The notes: generated from the sequence alone by a model not told the origin. A DNA stretch of 16,724 bases from SZAS-79 sp038211455 (GCA_038211455.1 JBBQVP010000087.1:1-16724); one strand, 5' to 3'; positions 6,165 through 13,163 are shown, counted from the first letter of the stretch. Numbers and translations: made by a program.

Positions 6165-6590
6165 ATGCTGAAAACCTTTCGTCCTGGGTTCCTCTATTTC
6201 GCGCTTGTGCTCGGGACTGGTTTTCTGCTTGGAATGGTTCGGGTGCCGTTTCTTGTCCCGCGAATTGGTGAGCGCTGGGCGGAACTGGCTGAAATGCCAA
6301 TCATGGCAATAGTTATCTACTTGTCTGCTGGGTACATATTGCGGCGCTATCCCGAGGTCTGTTCTCATGGAAAATCATTGGCTGTCGGGTTGCTTGCGCT
6401 TGTCTTGTCTGTAAGCGCCGAACTGGGGCTTGCGGTTGTTCTTCAGGATCAAACTCTCGCTGAGTTTATTGCAAGCCGAGACAAGGTCTCCGGCTCCGTC
6501 TACATTGCCTTGCTAGTGGTCTTCGCGCTCATGCCAAGGCTTCGTCTTTTCAGCCGTGCAAAAACCCAACATTTTCGCAGCGAGGCCTAA
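6165..6590 (+). CDS. Small integral membrane protein, probably four helices
   Basis: I recognise this only as a small membrane protein of a kind found in mobile cassettes; its function is unknown. Four hydrophobic segments are visible at about 8-27, 44-59, 72-93 and 110-126. Short conserved-looking loops include VPRIGERWAELAEMPIM (31-47). There is no signal peptide cleavage motif. The ribosome-binding site upstream of ATG 6165 is weak. The TAA stop lies within the R'' box GCCTAAC of attC-like site 6, as with the DUF6988-like cassette, which supports its being a cassette gene. The Pro- and Arg-rich C-terminal tail is probably cytoplasmic. Confidence 0.7.
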   Translation: MLKTFRPGFLYFALVLGTGFLLGMVRVPFLVPRIGERWAELAEMPIMAIVIYLSAGYILRRYPEVCSHGKSLAVGLLALVLSVSAELGLAVVLQDQTLAEFIASRDKVSGSVYIALLVVFALMPRLRLFSRAKTQHFRSEA

Positions 6591-6648
6591 CTACCGGTGG
6601 CAGTGGACGGAGCATGTAGCCGCCCGCCGCCGAACCGAAACCATAAGT
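6585..6648 (+). other. attC: attC-like integron recombination site 6 (3' end degraded)
   Basis: R'' GCCTAAC (6585-6591) is a perfect consensus match and contains the upstream stop codon. GGT-GGC (6596-6601) pairs with GCC(ga)ACC (6629-6636), and GGaCGG pairs with CCG.CC further in, with extruded bases. The expected R' position (6642-6648, CATAAGT) is two bases off consensus. Repeat copy C begins right after it and may have destroyed the site. Confidence 0.45.
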
Positions 6649-6649
6649 A

Positions 6650-6700
6650 CTTTAATCTTTTCAAAGCGTGCTTAAAAGTGGACTCCGACCCCAGTATTCG
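6650..6700 (+). repeat. Dispersed GACTCCGACCCC-type repeat, copy C (3' half)
   Basis: This 51-nt segment matches the second half of copy A very closely: TTTAATCTTTTCAA, CGTGC, TTAAAA and TGGACTCCGACCCC in the same order and spacing. The first half present in copies A and B is missing. It ends 17 nt before the start of the iron permease-like gene, leaving just room for that gene's ribosome-binding site. Confidence 0.78.
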
Positions 6701-6717
6701 AACCTGAGGCTCACAAC

Positions 6718-7128
6718 ATGCGCAGCGCCGCCTGGTACTCACAGTTCGCAAAGGCAGCCGCACATTTCTGCGGCCGGCCGCGCGTCTTCACGCTCGCGGT
6801 CGCGGTCATTGCGGTCTGGCTGATTACCGGACCCATCTTTCACTTCAGCGACACCTGGCAATTGGTCATCAATACCGGCACCACTATCATTACTTTCCTG
6901 ATGGTCTTCCTGATACAGAACACCCAGAATCGAGACACTGAAGCCATTCAGGTGAAGCTTGATGAACTCATCCGCGCCACCCAGGGTGCGCACAACGCGT
7001 TGCTCGACCTTGAGGAGCTCGAAGAAGAGAATCTGGATGCCTTCAAAACAAAGTACCAGGCTCTGGCTGCGGCCGCGCGCGCCGACCTGGGTCGAGGGGA
7101 TCGCGACACTGGAACCCCCGAGCCTTGA
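6718..7128 (+). CDS. Low-affinity iron permease family membrane protein
   Basis: This 136-residue inner-membrane protein belongs to the low-affinity iron permease family (PF04120). The hallmark is TGTTIITFLMVFLIQNTQNRD (54-74), preceded by a first helix at about 23-42. A charged helical tail, with KLDELIRATQ and LEELEEENLDAFK, is typical and probably coiled-coil. The length is normal for bacterial members, which are much smaller than fungal Fet4. A role in iron transport is assumed from the family name and not proven for bacterial versions. A GAGG about 8 nt before ATG 6718 supports the start. Repeat copy C sits immediately upstream; a ferritin fragment and a ferritin gene follow downstream, giving an iron theme. 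Confidence 0.85.
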   Translation: MRSAAWYSQFAKAAAHFCGRPRVFTLAVAVIAVWLITGPIFHFSDTWQLVINTGTTIITFLMVFLIQNTQNRDTEAIQVKLDELIRATQGAHNALLDLEELEEENLDAFKTKYQALAAAARADLGRGDRDTGTPEP

Positions 7129-7161
7129 TCAGCCAGCCGGCACCGGACCGCCATCGACACG

Positions 7162-7209
7162 GACGCTTGCAAGGACTCCGAACTAAAGGCAATCCTCGAG
7201 CACATGTAA
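7162..7209 (+). pseudogene. Fragment of an EncFtn-type ferritin gene
   Basis: Bases 7162-7206 align without gaps to 8414-8458 inside the ferritin gene, with 36 of 45 identical by my count. They still read DACKDSELKAILEHM before TAA (7207-7209); the intact gene reads DACKDPELKAILQHN. Nothing on either side matches the ferritin. This is the trace of a second, diverged ferritin gene or of a partial duplication. Confidence 0.72.
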
Positions 7210-7309
7210 ATCCGGCCAGGACCCGGGAGGATGGAATATCCGGGCGCCGGAAAGCGTTTGCATCGCGGTACCATTCGATTCGCAGCTCGACCCACCGGGA
7301 GAAACCCCC

Positions 7310-8116
7310 ATGAAAAGCATTCTCCGCGCGGCACTTGCCGCAAGCATTTTCGCCGCATTGCCTGCTTTCGCCCAACCGGCGGCCGAAGTCACCCTGACGC
7401 GCCTCGATTGCGGCAACGGCTTCAACGACCAGCGCCGCTTCAGCGACTCCTTCGCCTACACCAACCCGAAAGTGCCGTTCACCTTCAGCTGCTACGTGAT
7501 CAGGCACGGCGACGACTACATGGTCTGGGACACGGGCTACCTGCCGGGCTCGGTCCCCAACGCGCCGAAGGTGTCACTCGGCGAGCAGCTCGCACAGATG
7601 AACGTCCGGCCCGAGCAGGTGAAGTACGTCGGCATCAGCCACTTCCATGCCGACCACACCGGCCAGCTCAACACCGTGCCGGGCGCGACGCTCCTCATCG
7701 GTGAAAAGGAATGGGCGGCGATTACGGCACCCAAGCCCATGGCAGGCGCAAACGTCGCCGGGTTCACGCACTGGATCAGCGGCGGCGGGAAGGTCGAGCC
7801 GGTGTCGGCCGACAAGGATGTGTTCGGCGATGGCACGGTGATGATCCTGCGCACGCCGGGCCACACGCCGGGCCACCAGTCCCTGCTCGTGCGCCTCAAG
7901 GAGAAAGGGCCGGTGGTCCTGGTCGGCGACCTCGCCCATTTCCATGAGAACTACCAGAACAACGGCGTGCCGGGGTTCAACTACGATCGCGCGCAGTCGC
8001 TGGCTTCGCTCGACCGGGTCAAGGAAATCGAGAAGAACCTCAAGGCAACGATCATCATCCAGCACGACCCGCGCGACATCGGCAAGCTGCCGGCGTTCCC
8101 GCAGGCTGCGAGGTAA
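7310..8116 (+). CDS. Exported metallo-beta-lactamase-fold hydrolase, AHL-lactonase-like
   Basis: This is a predicted zinc hydrolase of the AiiA/AttM-like lactonase branch, 268 residues long. A clear signal peptide (1-21, with AFA before Gln22) sends it to the periplasm or outside. The metal motif HFHADH is at 111-116; the following GHTPGHQ supplies the next His ligand, LVGDLAH the bridging Asp and IIQHDPRD the last His. The substrate could be an N-acyl homoserine lactone or another lactone or ester; the sequence alone does not decide. GGGAGAA precedes ATG 7310 at good spacing. GC content is flank-like, higher than in the cassettes to the left. Repeat copy B follows 24 nt after the stop. Confidence 0.88.
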   Translation: MKSILRAALAASIFAALPAFAQPAAEVTLTRLDCGNGFNDQRRFSDSFAYTNPKVPFTFSCYVIRHGDDYMVWDTGYLPGSVPNAPKVSLGEQLAQMNVRPEQVKYVGISHFHADHTGQLNTVPGATLLIGEKEWAAITAPKPMAGANVAGFTHWISGGGKVEPVSADKDVFGDGTVMILRTPGHTPGHQSLLVRLKEKGPVVLVGDLAHFHENYQNNGVPGFNYDRAQSLASLDRVKEIEKNLKATIIIQHDPRDIGKLPAFPQAAR

Positions 8117-8140
8117 CCGGCGTGGTATCGTATCGATATC

Positions 8141-8240
8141 GATACACAAACTACCGTGTGAGCGGCTCTCTGACTGGGATTATATTTTTTAATTTTTCCA
8201 ATTTATTCGCCGAAAAGCGGCTCTGACTCCGATTTTCGGG
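8141..8240 (+). repeat. Dispersed GACTCCGACCCC-type repeat, copy B
   Basis: This is a 100-nt full-length partner of copy A (5176-5274), starting GATACACAAACTACCGT and ending GACTCCGATTTTCGGG. Identity is roughly two-thirds to 70% by eye, with near-identical length. It fills most of the gap between the lactonase-like gene and the ferritin gene and ends 50 nt before the ferritin start. Confidence 0.75.
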
Positions 8241-8290
8241 ATCACGCGGTTGACAACGAACACCACATCCAACTCGAACAGGAGAAAGCA

Positions 8291-8578
8291 ATGTCCAGCG
8301 TCGGCTACCACGAACCCATAGAAGAGCTGTCTGCCGAAACACGCGATATGCACCGCGCAATCGTGTCGCTGATGGAAGAACTTGAAGCCGTGGACTGGTA
8401 CAACCAGCGCGCGGACGCCTGCAAGGATCCGGAACTGAAGGCCATCCTCCAGCACAACAGGGATGAGGAGAAGGAGCACGCCTCGATGGTCCTGGAGTGG
8501 ATTCGCCGCAAGGATCCAAGGTTCTCCAAAGAGCTGAAGGACTACCTCTTCACCGACAAGTCCATCGCGCACAAGTAA
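8291..8578 (+). CDS. Encapsulin-cargo-type ferritin-like protein (EncFtn family), without targeting tail
   Basis: This is a ferroxidase that in EncFtn systems oxidises Fe(II) inside an encapsulin shell. The 95 residues match the EncFtn core: YHEPIEELS (6-14), MEELEAVDWY (28-37) and HNRDEEKEH (55-63). The annular-decamer ferroxidase ligands expected from R. rubrum EncFtn are all present: Glu29, Glu30, Glu32, Trp36, Glu59, Glu60 and His63. Known EncFtn proteins have a further 30-40 residue C-terminal extension ending in a short encapsulin-targeting peptide. Here the protein ends at YLFTDKSIAHK, and no encapsulin gene follows. It may work as a free ferroxidase. AGGAG upstream supports ATG 8291. 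Confidence 0.88.
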   Translation: MSSVGYHEPIEELSAETRDMHRAIVSLMEELEAVDWYNQRADACKDPELKAILQHNRDEEKEHASMVLEWIRRKDPRFSKELKDYLFTDKSIAHK

Positions 8579-8620
8579 ACCCGGCCTGACCCGTCGCGCG
8601 CAACGGAACGCAAACGCCGC

Positions 8621-8644
8621 AAATCGACTCCGACCCCGATTTTC
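8621..8644 (+). repeat. Dispersed GACTCCGACCCC-type repeat, copy D (core only)
   Basis: AAATCGACTCCGACCCCGAT followed by TTTC is the isolated core of the repeat family. It lies between the ferritin stop and the end of the convergent slyX gene, at the right edge of the AT-richer island. Confidence 0.65.
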
Positions 8645-8866
8645 CTAGTAGTGCGGCGGGATCTCGTCGCGCAGCGTGCCCGGCGCGGATGCGGTGTTCA
8701 TGCCTTCGACCTGGTCCCGCAGCGCCCTGAGTTCGCGTTCCAGCCGGTCGATGTGCTGCTGCTGGCGGTAGACGGTGCGGTTCAGCGCTTCCAGCTGGTC
8801 GTCGGCCAGCATGAGCTTGGACTCGAGCTCCGCGAAGCGCGCCTCGGGATCCTCATCGCTTGCCAT
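8645..8866 (-). CDS. slyX: SlyX family protein
   Basis: This is a 73-residue SlyX protein of unknown exact role. It is mostly one coiled coil: ARFAELESKLMLADDQLEALNRTVYRQQQHIDRLERELRALRDQVE covers about residues 9-54. It ends in the family's characteristic PPHY. The length is normal. It starts 1 nt after the stop of the S4-domain gene upstream, so the two are surely cotranscribed. Confidence 0.92.
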   Translation of the reverse strand: MASDEDPEARFAELESKLMLADDQLEALNRTVYRQQQHIDRLERELRALRDQVEGMNTASAPGTLRDEIPPHY

Positions 8867-8867
8867 G

Positions 8868-9086
8868 TCAGGGCGCCTTCACGGAAATCGTCACGCCTCG
8901 ACAGGCCACGGTTTGTCCCGCGCGGATCTTGGCGGTCTTGCGGCTCTCGGCCTTGCCGTCGACGCTGACTTCGCCGGCAGCCACCAGGTGCTTGCCGGCA
9001 CCGCCGCTGTCGGCGACCCCCGCGAGCTTGAGCAGCTGGCAGAGCTCGACATGTTCCTTGCTGAGCACGAAATCGACCGATTCCAT
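8868..9086 (-). CDS. S4-domain RNA-binding protein, YbcJ-like
   Basis: This small RNA-binding protein consists of one S4 domain: HVELCQLLKLAGVADSGGAGKHLVAAGEVSVDG (12-44). It has 72 residues, typical of the YbcJ family. The start chosen is ATG 9086, because GGGGGTGAGG lies just before it; an ATG 21 nt upstream would add GGGEA-type filler. It begins 4 nt after the stop of the molybdenum hydroxylase gene, and its ribosome-binding site overlaps that gene's end. Its role is probably in ribosome or RNA metabolism, unrelated to the hydroxylase. Confidence 0.88.
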   Translation of the reverse strand: MESVDFVLSKEHVELCQLLKLAGVADSGGAGKHLVAAGEVSVDGKAESRKTAKIRAGQTVACRGVTISVKAP

Positions 9087-9090
9087 CGCC

Positions 9091-11454
9091 TCACCCCCGC
9101 CTTGCATCTGAAAGTGCGCGCCAGACCCGCTCGGGCGTGGCCGGCATGTCGAGCGCCGTCACGCCGCGCGCGGACAGCGCATCGATCACTGCGTTCATCA
9201 CCGCCGCGAGCGATGCGGTGCAGCCCGACTCGCCGACACCCTTCACGCCGAGCGGGTTGGTCTTGCAGGGAATCTCGTTTCGCGCCCAGCCGAACGCCGG
9301 CAGGTCATCGGCGCGCGGGATGCCGTAGTCCATGAAGCTGCCGGTGAGCAGCTGTCCGGACTCGGCGTCGTGCACCAGTTCCTCGAGCAGCGCCTGGCCG
9401 ATGCCCTGCGCCACGCCGCCGTGCACCTGGCCCTCGAGCAGGGGCGGATTCACCACCACGCCGAAATCGTTGACCGCGGTATAGCCAAGCACGACGACCG
9501 CGCCGGTGTCCGGGTCGACCTCGACCTCGCAGACATGGCAGCCCGAGGGGAAACTGTAGGTGGTGGGCTTGTAGAAATCCTCGGCCTCGAGCCCGGGTGC
9601 GATCTCAGGCGGCAGGCCGGCTGCGTGCGCGGCGCGCGCGATGTCGACGATACTCACGCGACGGTCGGTACCCGCAATCACGAAGGCACCGCCCGCATCG
9701 GTGACCTGGAACTCGACGTCGCTGGCCGGCGCCTCGAGCAGATGCCCGGCGATCAGGCGCCCCTTCTCGATGATGATGCGCGCGCAGTGCACGATGGCCG
9801 TGCCGGTCACCGTGGTCTCGCACGAGCCGACCGACCCCAGGCCCACCCCGACACGGTCGCTGTCGCCGGTCACATAGTGGATCTTCTCCTGCGACAGGCC
9901 GAGCTGCTGCGACACCACCTGCTTGAACGTGGTCAGATGCCCCTGGCCGTTGGCGGTCGCACTGACCGCGAGCGTGAGATCGCCCGCGGCATCGAACACG
10001 GCGCCGACATGGCTTTCATAGTAGCCATCGGGTTCCTGGTAGACCGAGAATCCGTAGCCGCGCAGCCGGCCGCGCGCGGCGGATTGCGCGCGGCGCGCTT
10101 CGAACCCGGCGCGGTCGGTGAGCCGGATCGCGTCGTCGAGGTTCCTTTCGAATTCGCCCGAATCGAACACCAGGCCCACCGGCGTGGTCCAGGGCATCTC
10201 GCCCGCGCGCACCATGTTCAGGCGCCGCAGTTCAGCACGGTCGCGTCCGGTCTCGCGCGCGGCGGCGTCGACCAGCCGCTCGATCAGGTAGGTGAACTCT
10301 GGCTTGCCCGCGCCGCGGTAAGCCACCACCGGCACCGTGTTGGTGAACGCCACCTGGGTTTGCGCGTGATAGCACGGTAGCGCGTAGACCCCGGTGATGC
10401 AGCGCGTGCCGCCGGAGGTCGGGATGCTGAACGCGGGCGCGGTCACATAGGCGCCGGTGTTGGCGACGACGCGTGCGCGCACCGCAAGGAAACGCCCTTC
10501 GCTGTCGAGCGCGAGTTCGCCCTGCATCACCAGGTCGCGTCCCGCGCCATCGGCAAGGAAGGCTTCCGAGCGATCCGCCATCCATTTCACCGCGACACCG
10601 AGCGCCTTCGCGGCAAACAGCACCGCCACCTGCTCGGGATAGGCCGAGATCTTCATGCCAAACGACCCGCCGACGTCCGGCGTCAGCACGCGCAGCGCGC
10701 GCGGATCGGCGACGAGACCCGTGGAGGCAATGTCGGTCTGGATGCTCTTGCTGCCCTGTGTCGGCGCGTGCAGCGTATAGCGGCCGGTCTGCGGATCGAA
10801 TTCTCCCGCAGCCCCGCGCGTCTCGACCGGCGCGGCGGACACGCGGTTGGCGCGCACCTCCAGCCGCGTGACATGCGCGGCGCGCGCGAACGCCGCATCG
10901 GCTGTGGCGCGCTCGCCGCCTTCCCAGTCAAGCGCGAGGTTGCCGGGCGCATCCTCACGCACCGTCGGCGCGCCCTTGGCCAGCGCCGCGCGCGGATCGG
11001 TCACATGCGCCAGTTCTTCGTATTCGACCACGACGCGCTCAGCAGCATCGCGCGCCGCAACGAGGCTGCGCGCCACCACCATGGCCACCGCCTCGCCGGC
11101 AAAATGCACACGTTCATCGCACAGCACGGGCCGCCCCGCGAAGCGCGGCGTGCTGCCGTCGCGGTTCTTCTGCGGCAGCGTGACCTGCATCGGCCCGATC
11201 CCTGCTGCGCGCAGGTCGGCGCCCGTGAATACGCCCAGCACCCCGGGCGCGGCGCGTGCCGCAGAAATCTCAACCGACCGCACGCGCGCATGCACATGCG
11301 GCGAGCGCACGAACACGGCATGCGCGGCACCCGGCAGGTCGAGGTCGTCGATGAAGTTGCCGCGGCCGGTGAGCAGGGCCTGGTCTTCGAGGCGCAGCAC
11401 CGGCTGGCCGATGCGCCATTGCCCGGAGGTCAGGGACCGATCGGCGTCGTTCAT
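9091..11454 (-). CDS. Molybdopterin-binding large subunit, xanthine dehydrogenase/CoxL family
   Basis: This is the catalytic large subunit (787 residues) of a molybdenum hydroxylase that would bind molybdopterin cytosine dinucleotide. The N-terminal GQPVLRLEDQALLTGRGNFIDDL (16-38) is typical of CoxL-like proteins. A cofactor loop GGSFGMK lies at 262-268, AYRGAGK at 378-384, and GVKGVGESGCTAS near the C-terminus carries the catalytic Glu. AYRGAGK resembles the form II-type loop and differs from the AYxCSFR loop of true CO dehydrogenase, so CO is an unlikely substrate; the real one is unknown. No FAD or 2Fe-2S subunit is encoded nearby, so it must borrow partners from elsewhere or be an orphan. 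Its ATG overlaps the stop of a 34-codon ORF (ATGA). Confidence 0.9.
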   Translation of the reverse strand: MNDADRSLTSGQWRIGQPVLRLEDQALLTGRGNFIDDLDLPGAAHAVFVRSPHVHARVRSVEISAARAAPGVLGVFTGADLRAAGIGPMQVTLPQKNRDGSTPRFAGRPVLCDERVHFAGEAVAMVVARSLVAARDAAERVVVEYEELAHVTDPRAALAKGAPTVREDAPGNLALDWEGGERATADAAFARAAHVTRLEVRANRVSAAPVETRGAAGEFDPQTGRYTLHAPTQGSKSIQTDIASTGLVADPRALRVLTPDVGGSFGMKISAYPEQVAVLFAAKALGVAVKWMADRSEAFLADGAGRDLVMQGELALDSEGRFLAVRARVVANTGAYVTAPAFSIPTSGGTRCITGVYALPCYHAQTQVAFTNTVPVVAYRGAGKPEFTYLIERLVDAAARETGRDRAELRRLNMVRAGEMPWTTPVGLVFDSGEFERNLDDAIRLTDRAGFEARRAQSAARGRLRGYGFSVYQEPDGYYESHVGAVFDAAGDLTLAVSATANGQGHLTTFKQVVSQQLGLSQEKIHYVTGDSDRVGVGLGSVGSCETTVTGTAIVHCARIIIEKGRLIAGHLLEAPASDVEFQVTDAGGAFVIAGTDRRVSIVDIARAAHAAGLPPEIAPGLEAEDFYKPTTYSFPSGCHVCEVEVDPDTGAVVVLGYTAVNDFGVVVNPPLLEGQVHGGVAQGIGQALLEELVHDAESGQLLTGSFMDYGIPRADDLPAFGWARNEIPCKTNPLGVKGVGESGCTASLAAVMNAVIDALSARGVTALDMPATPERVWRALSDARRG

Positions 11455-11555
11455 TTGCGCAGCAGCGCGGAGACGTCCGCACCCGCCTTGAGGTCGCGCG
11501 CGCGGCGCCCGTGCCGAAACAGGCGCGAACTGGACAGGAGCAAAAGCTTTTTCAC
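11451..11555 (-). pseudogene. 34-codon ORF, possibly an internally deleted pepE (dipeptidase E) relic
   Basis: From a GTG at 11555 the frame reads KKLLLLSSSRLF, like the first strand of dipeptidase E, then jumps to RDLKAGADVSALLRK, which resembles the last residues of some PepE-like proteins. If so, about 200 residues including the catalytic Ser are missing. The TGA overlaps the ATG of the downstream hydroxylase gene (ATGA), so the ORF may now act as a short coupling leader. The assignment rests on memory of the two ends. Confidence 0.4.
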
Positions 11556-11610
11556 GCCGCCATCTTACAGCGCCCGCCGGCGCGTCCGGATCCGGCAGGG
11601 CACATGGAAC

Positions 11611-12498
11611 TCAGCGCTTGATGACCAGCCCCTGCCCCGTGGGCAGAGGCATCACCCTGTAGTGGCGCGCATCGAACCAGACGTCTTCGGCCAGCTTCTG
11701 CGGCCGGTAGAACCCGGACCACTCGTAATCGTCGAGAATGAGGATGGCGCCAGGCACCATGCGCTCGAAAAGATGCTCGAGCGCGGCCACTTCGGCCGGC
11801 GCCTGGTTCAAATCGATATGCAGATAGGCGATGCGATCGGGGCATTGGTCCGCGAATACCCCCGGGATCAGGCCCTTGACCAGACGGACCTGTGGATAGG
11901 CAGCGAACTTGTTCTGCACCCGCTCAAACAGGCCTTTTTGATGCGCGTCCATCGCCGGATTCGGCATCGTCTCATCGTGCTCGAAGATGTCGTAACCCCA
12001 GAACGTCTTTGGAAAGGCCGTGCCGCCCAGATAATCCAAGACCGTCTTCATCGCGACGCCGGTGTATGCGCCGCACTCGACGAAGTCCCCGTCGAGCTGG
12101 ACACAATGGTATGCCGCGCAGGCAAGCACATAACGCCGCCAGACAATCGCATCGTCGGTGCCGTTTTCCGAGTTCGATTTCCAGGCATCGACGAAGGCGG
12201 CATCGTCCAGCATCGACATGTTCCTGCCCCAGGTCAGAAAATTATCGGCGAAGTGATAGCCGCCGGGCACAACAGCGGCGATCTGCTCGGCAGAGGACTT
12301 CACCAGCGCGGGATTCGTGCTGCCCCAGAACGTAGCGGAGACGTAGTTGAACACCCGCTCGAGCGGCGGGGTGACCAGGGGCGGCAGGATAGCGGTGACC
12401 TCCGGGCCTGCTTTCGTCTGTGCGCGCGAGGGCACGGCTGCGCGCGGACGCGGACGGCGTCCGGCGAGCATCTGCCGCAGCATATCGAAAAGAAACAT
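11611..12498 (-). CDS. TylF/MycF-type SAM-dependent O-methyltransferase
   Basis: This 295-residue class I methyltransferase belongs to the TylF (macrocin O-methyltransferase) family, which methylates sugar hydroxyls using Mg2+. The SAM-binding motif VECGAYTG is at 140-147, with the acidic end of strand 2 at WGYD (167-170). HIDLNQAPAEVAALEHLFERM (227-247) and DDYEW (256-260) carry the metal-binding Asp pair typical of the family. The first 45 residues are basic and low-complexity. AGGAG precedes ATG 12498. No other glycosyl or antibiotic genes are near, so the substrate may be a surface polysaccharide or lipid sugar. It is transcribed away from the DsrE-family gene. Confidence 0.9.
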   Translation of the reverse strand: MFLFDMLRQMLAGRRPRPRAAVPSRAQTKAGPEVTAILPPLVTPPLERVFNYVSATFWGSTNPALVKSSAEQIAAVVPGGYHFADNFLTWGRNMSMLDDAAFVDAWKSNSENGTDDAIVWRRYVLACAAYHCVQLDGDFVECGAYTGVAMKTVLDYLGGTAFPKTFWGYDIFEHDETMPNPAMDAHQKGLFERVQNKFAAYPQVRLVKGLIPGVFADQCPDRIAYLHIDLNQAPAEVAALEHLFERMVPGAILILDDYEWSGFYRPQKLAEDVWFDARHYRVMPLPTGQGLVIKR

Positions 12499-12629
12499 TC
12501 AGACTCCTTTGGAAATCTTGACTCGGGGTCGGCGACAATCTGCCGTAGATCCATCGCGCCGGAATTCGGTAGCGATGTGCTACCTTCGTACCAGCCGCGC
12601 CCCGCACGGCGCACCATAAAGGAAAAGCA

Positions 12630-13163
12630 ATGTTACGCCTCGCTCCCGCATTGTTTTCCGCCTTGCTCGCCCTGGCGCCGCTCTCCGTCTTGGCCGGGCC
12701 CACGGACGCCTCGAAATTCGACCCCACGCCGTACAAGGCGCAGAAGGCGCTCTACGATTTCAACTTCGCCAAGCCGCTCGACGGCAAGGTGGCCTTCGGC
12801 TACGTCAAGAACCACCTCGAAGTAATCCGCAAGTTCGGCGACCCGAAGAATTCGCATCTCGTGATCGTCGCGCACGGCAACGAACTGCATGCGTTCTCGC
12901 GCCTGAACCGCGCGGTCTACCCCGACATGTACGAGGCGCTGAAGGCGCTCACCGATGCGGGCGTCACGATCCATGTCTGCGCGAACGCGGCCCGCTCGCG
13001 TGGCTACAAGCCCGAGGAGTTCTACGACGTGATCACGGTGGTGCCGGCGGCGGTGATCGACATCGCCAAATGGCAGAACGAGGGCTACAGCTACATGTAT
13101 GCCGGCTGGTTCCCGCGCCTGACCCGCGAGGAACTGAAGAAGCAACATCCCGAACTCGAGTAA
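12630..13163 (+). CDS. Periplasmic DsrE-family protein
   Basis: This 177-residue protein has a cleavable signal peptide (1-22, ending SVLAG) followed by a DsrE/DsrF-like fold. Visible motifs are KVAFGYVKNHLEVI (53-66), LVIVAHGNELHAFSR (77-91) and GVTIHVCANAARSRGY (111-126). The single Cys117 occupies the position of the sulfur-carrying Cys of DsrE/TusD relatives. A role in periplasmic sulfur handling is plausible but inferred. GGAAA lies before ATG 12630. It is alone between a divergent methyltransferase and the TRAP operon; sulfur chemistry would suit the downstream sulfatase, although a 236-nt gap separates the operon. Confidence 0.87.
   Translation: MLRLAPALFSALLALAPLSVLAGPTDASKFDPTPYKAQKALYDFNFAKPLDGKVAFGYVKNHLEVIRKFGDPKNSHLVIVAHGNELHAFSRLNRAVYPDMYEALKALTDAGVTIHVCANAARSRGYKPEEFYDVITVVPAAVIDIAKWQNEGYSYMYAGWFPRLTREELKKQHPELE

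Noticed and set aside
2371..8644. CRISPR array or phage remnant
   Set aside because: No regularly spaced identical repeats, Cas genes, or phage structural or integrase genes are present.
9091..11454. Aerobic CO dehydrogenase large subunit (coxL form I)
   Set aside because: The active-site loop reads AYRGAGK, not the AYxCSFR signature, and coxM/coxS are absent.
12522..12541. Possible inverted copy of the GACTCCGACCCC repeat core
   Set aside because: Only TCGGGGTCGG and scattered bases match, with none of the AT-rich flank. Chance is plausible in GC-rich sequence.
10768..12825. 685-codon plus-strand open frame opposite the hydroxylase and methyltransferase genes
   Set aside because: Antisense to two well-supported genes and Arg/His-rich without motifs.
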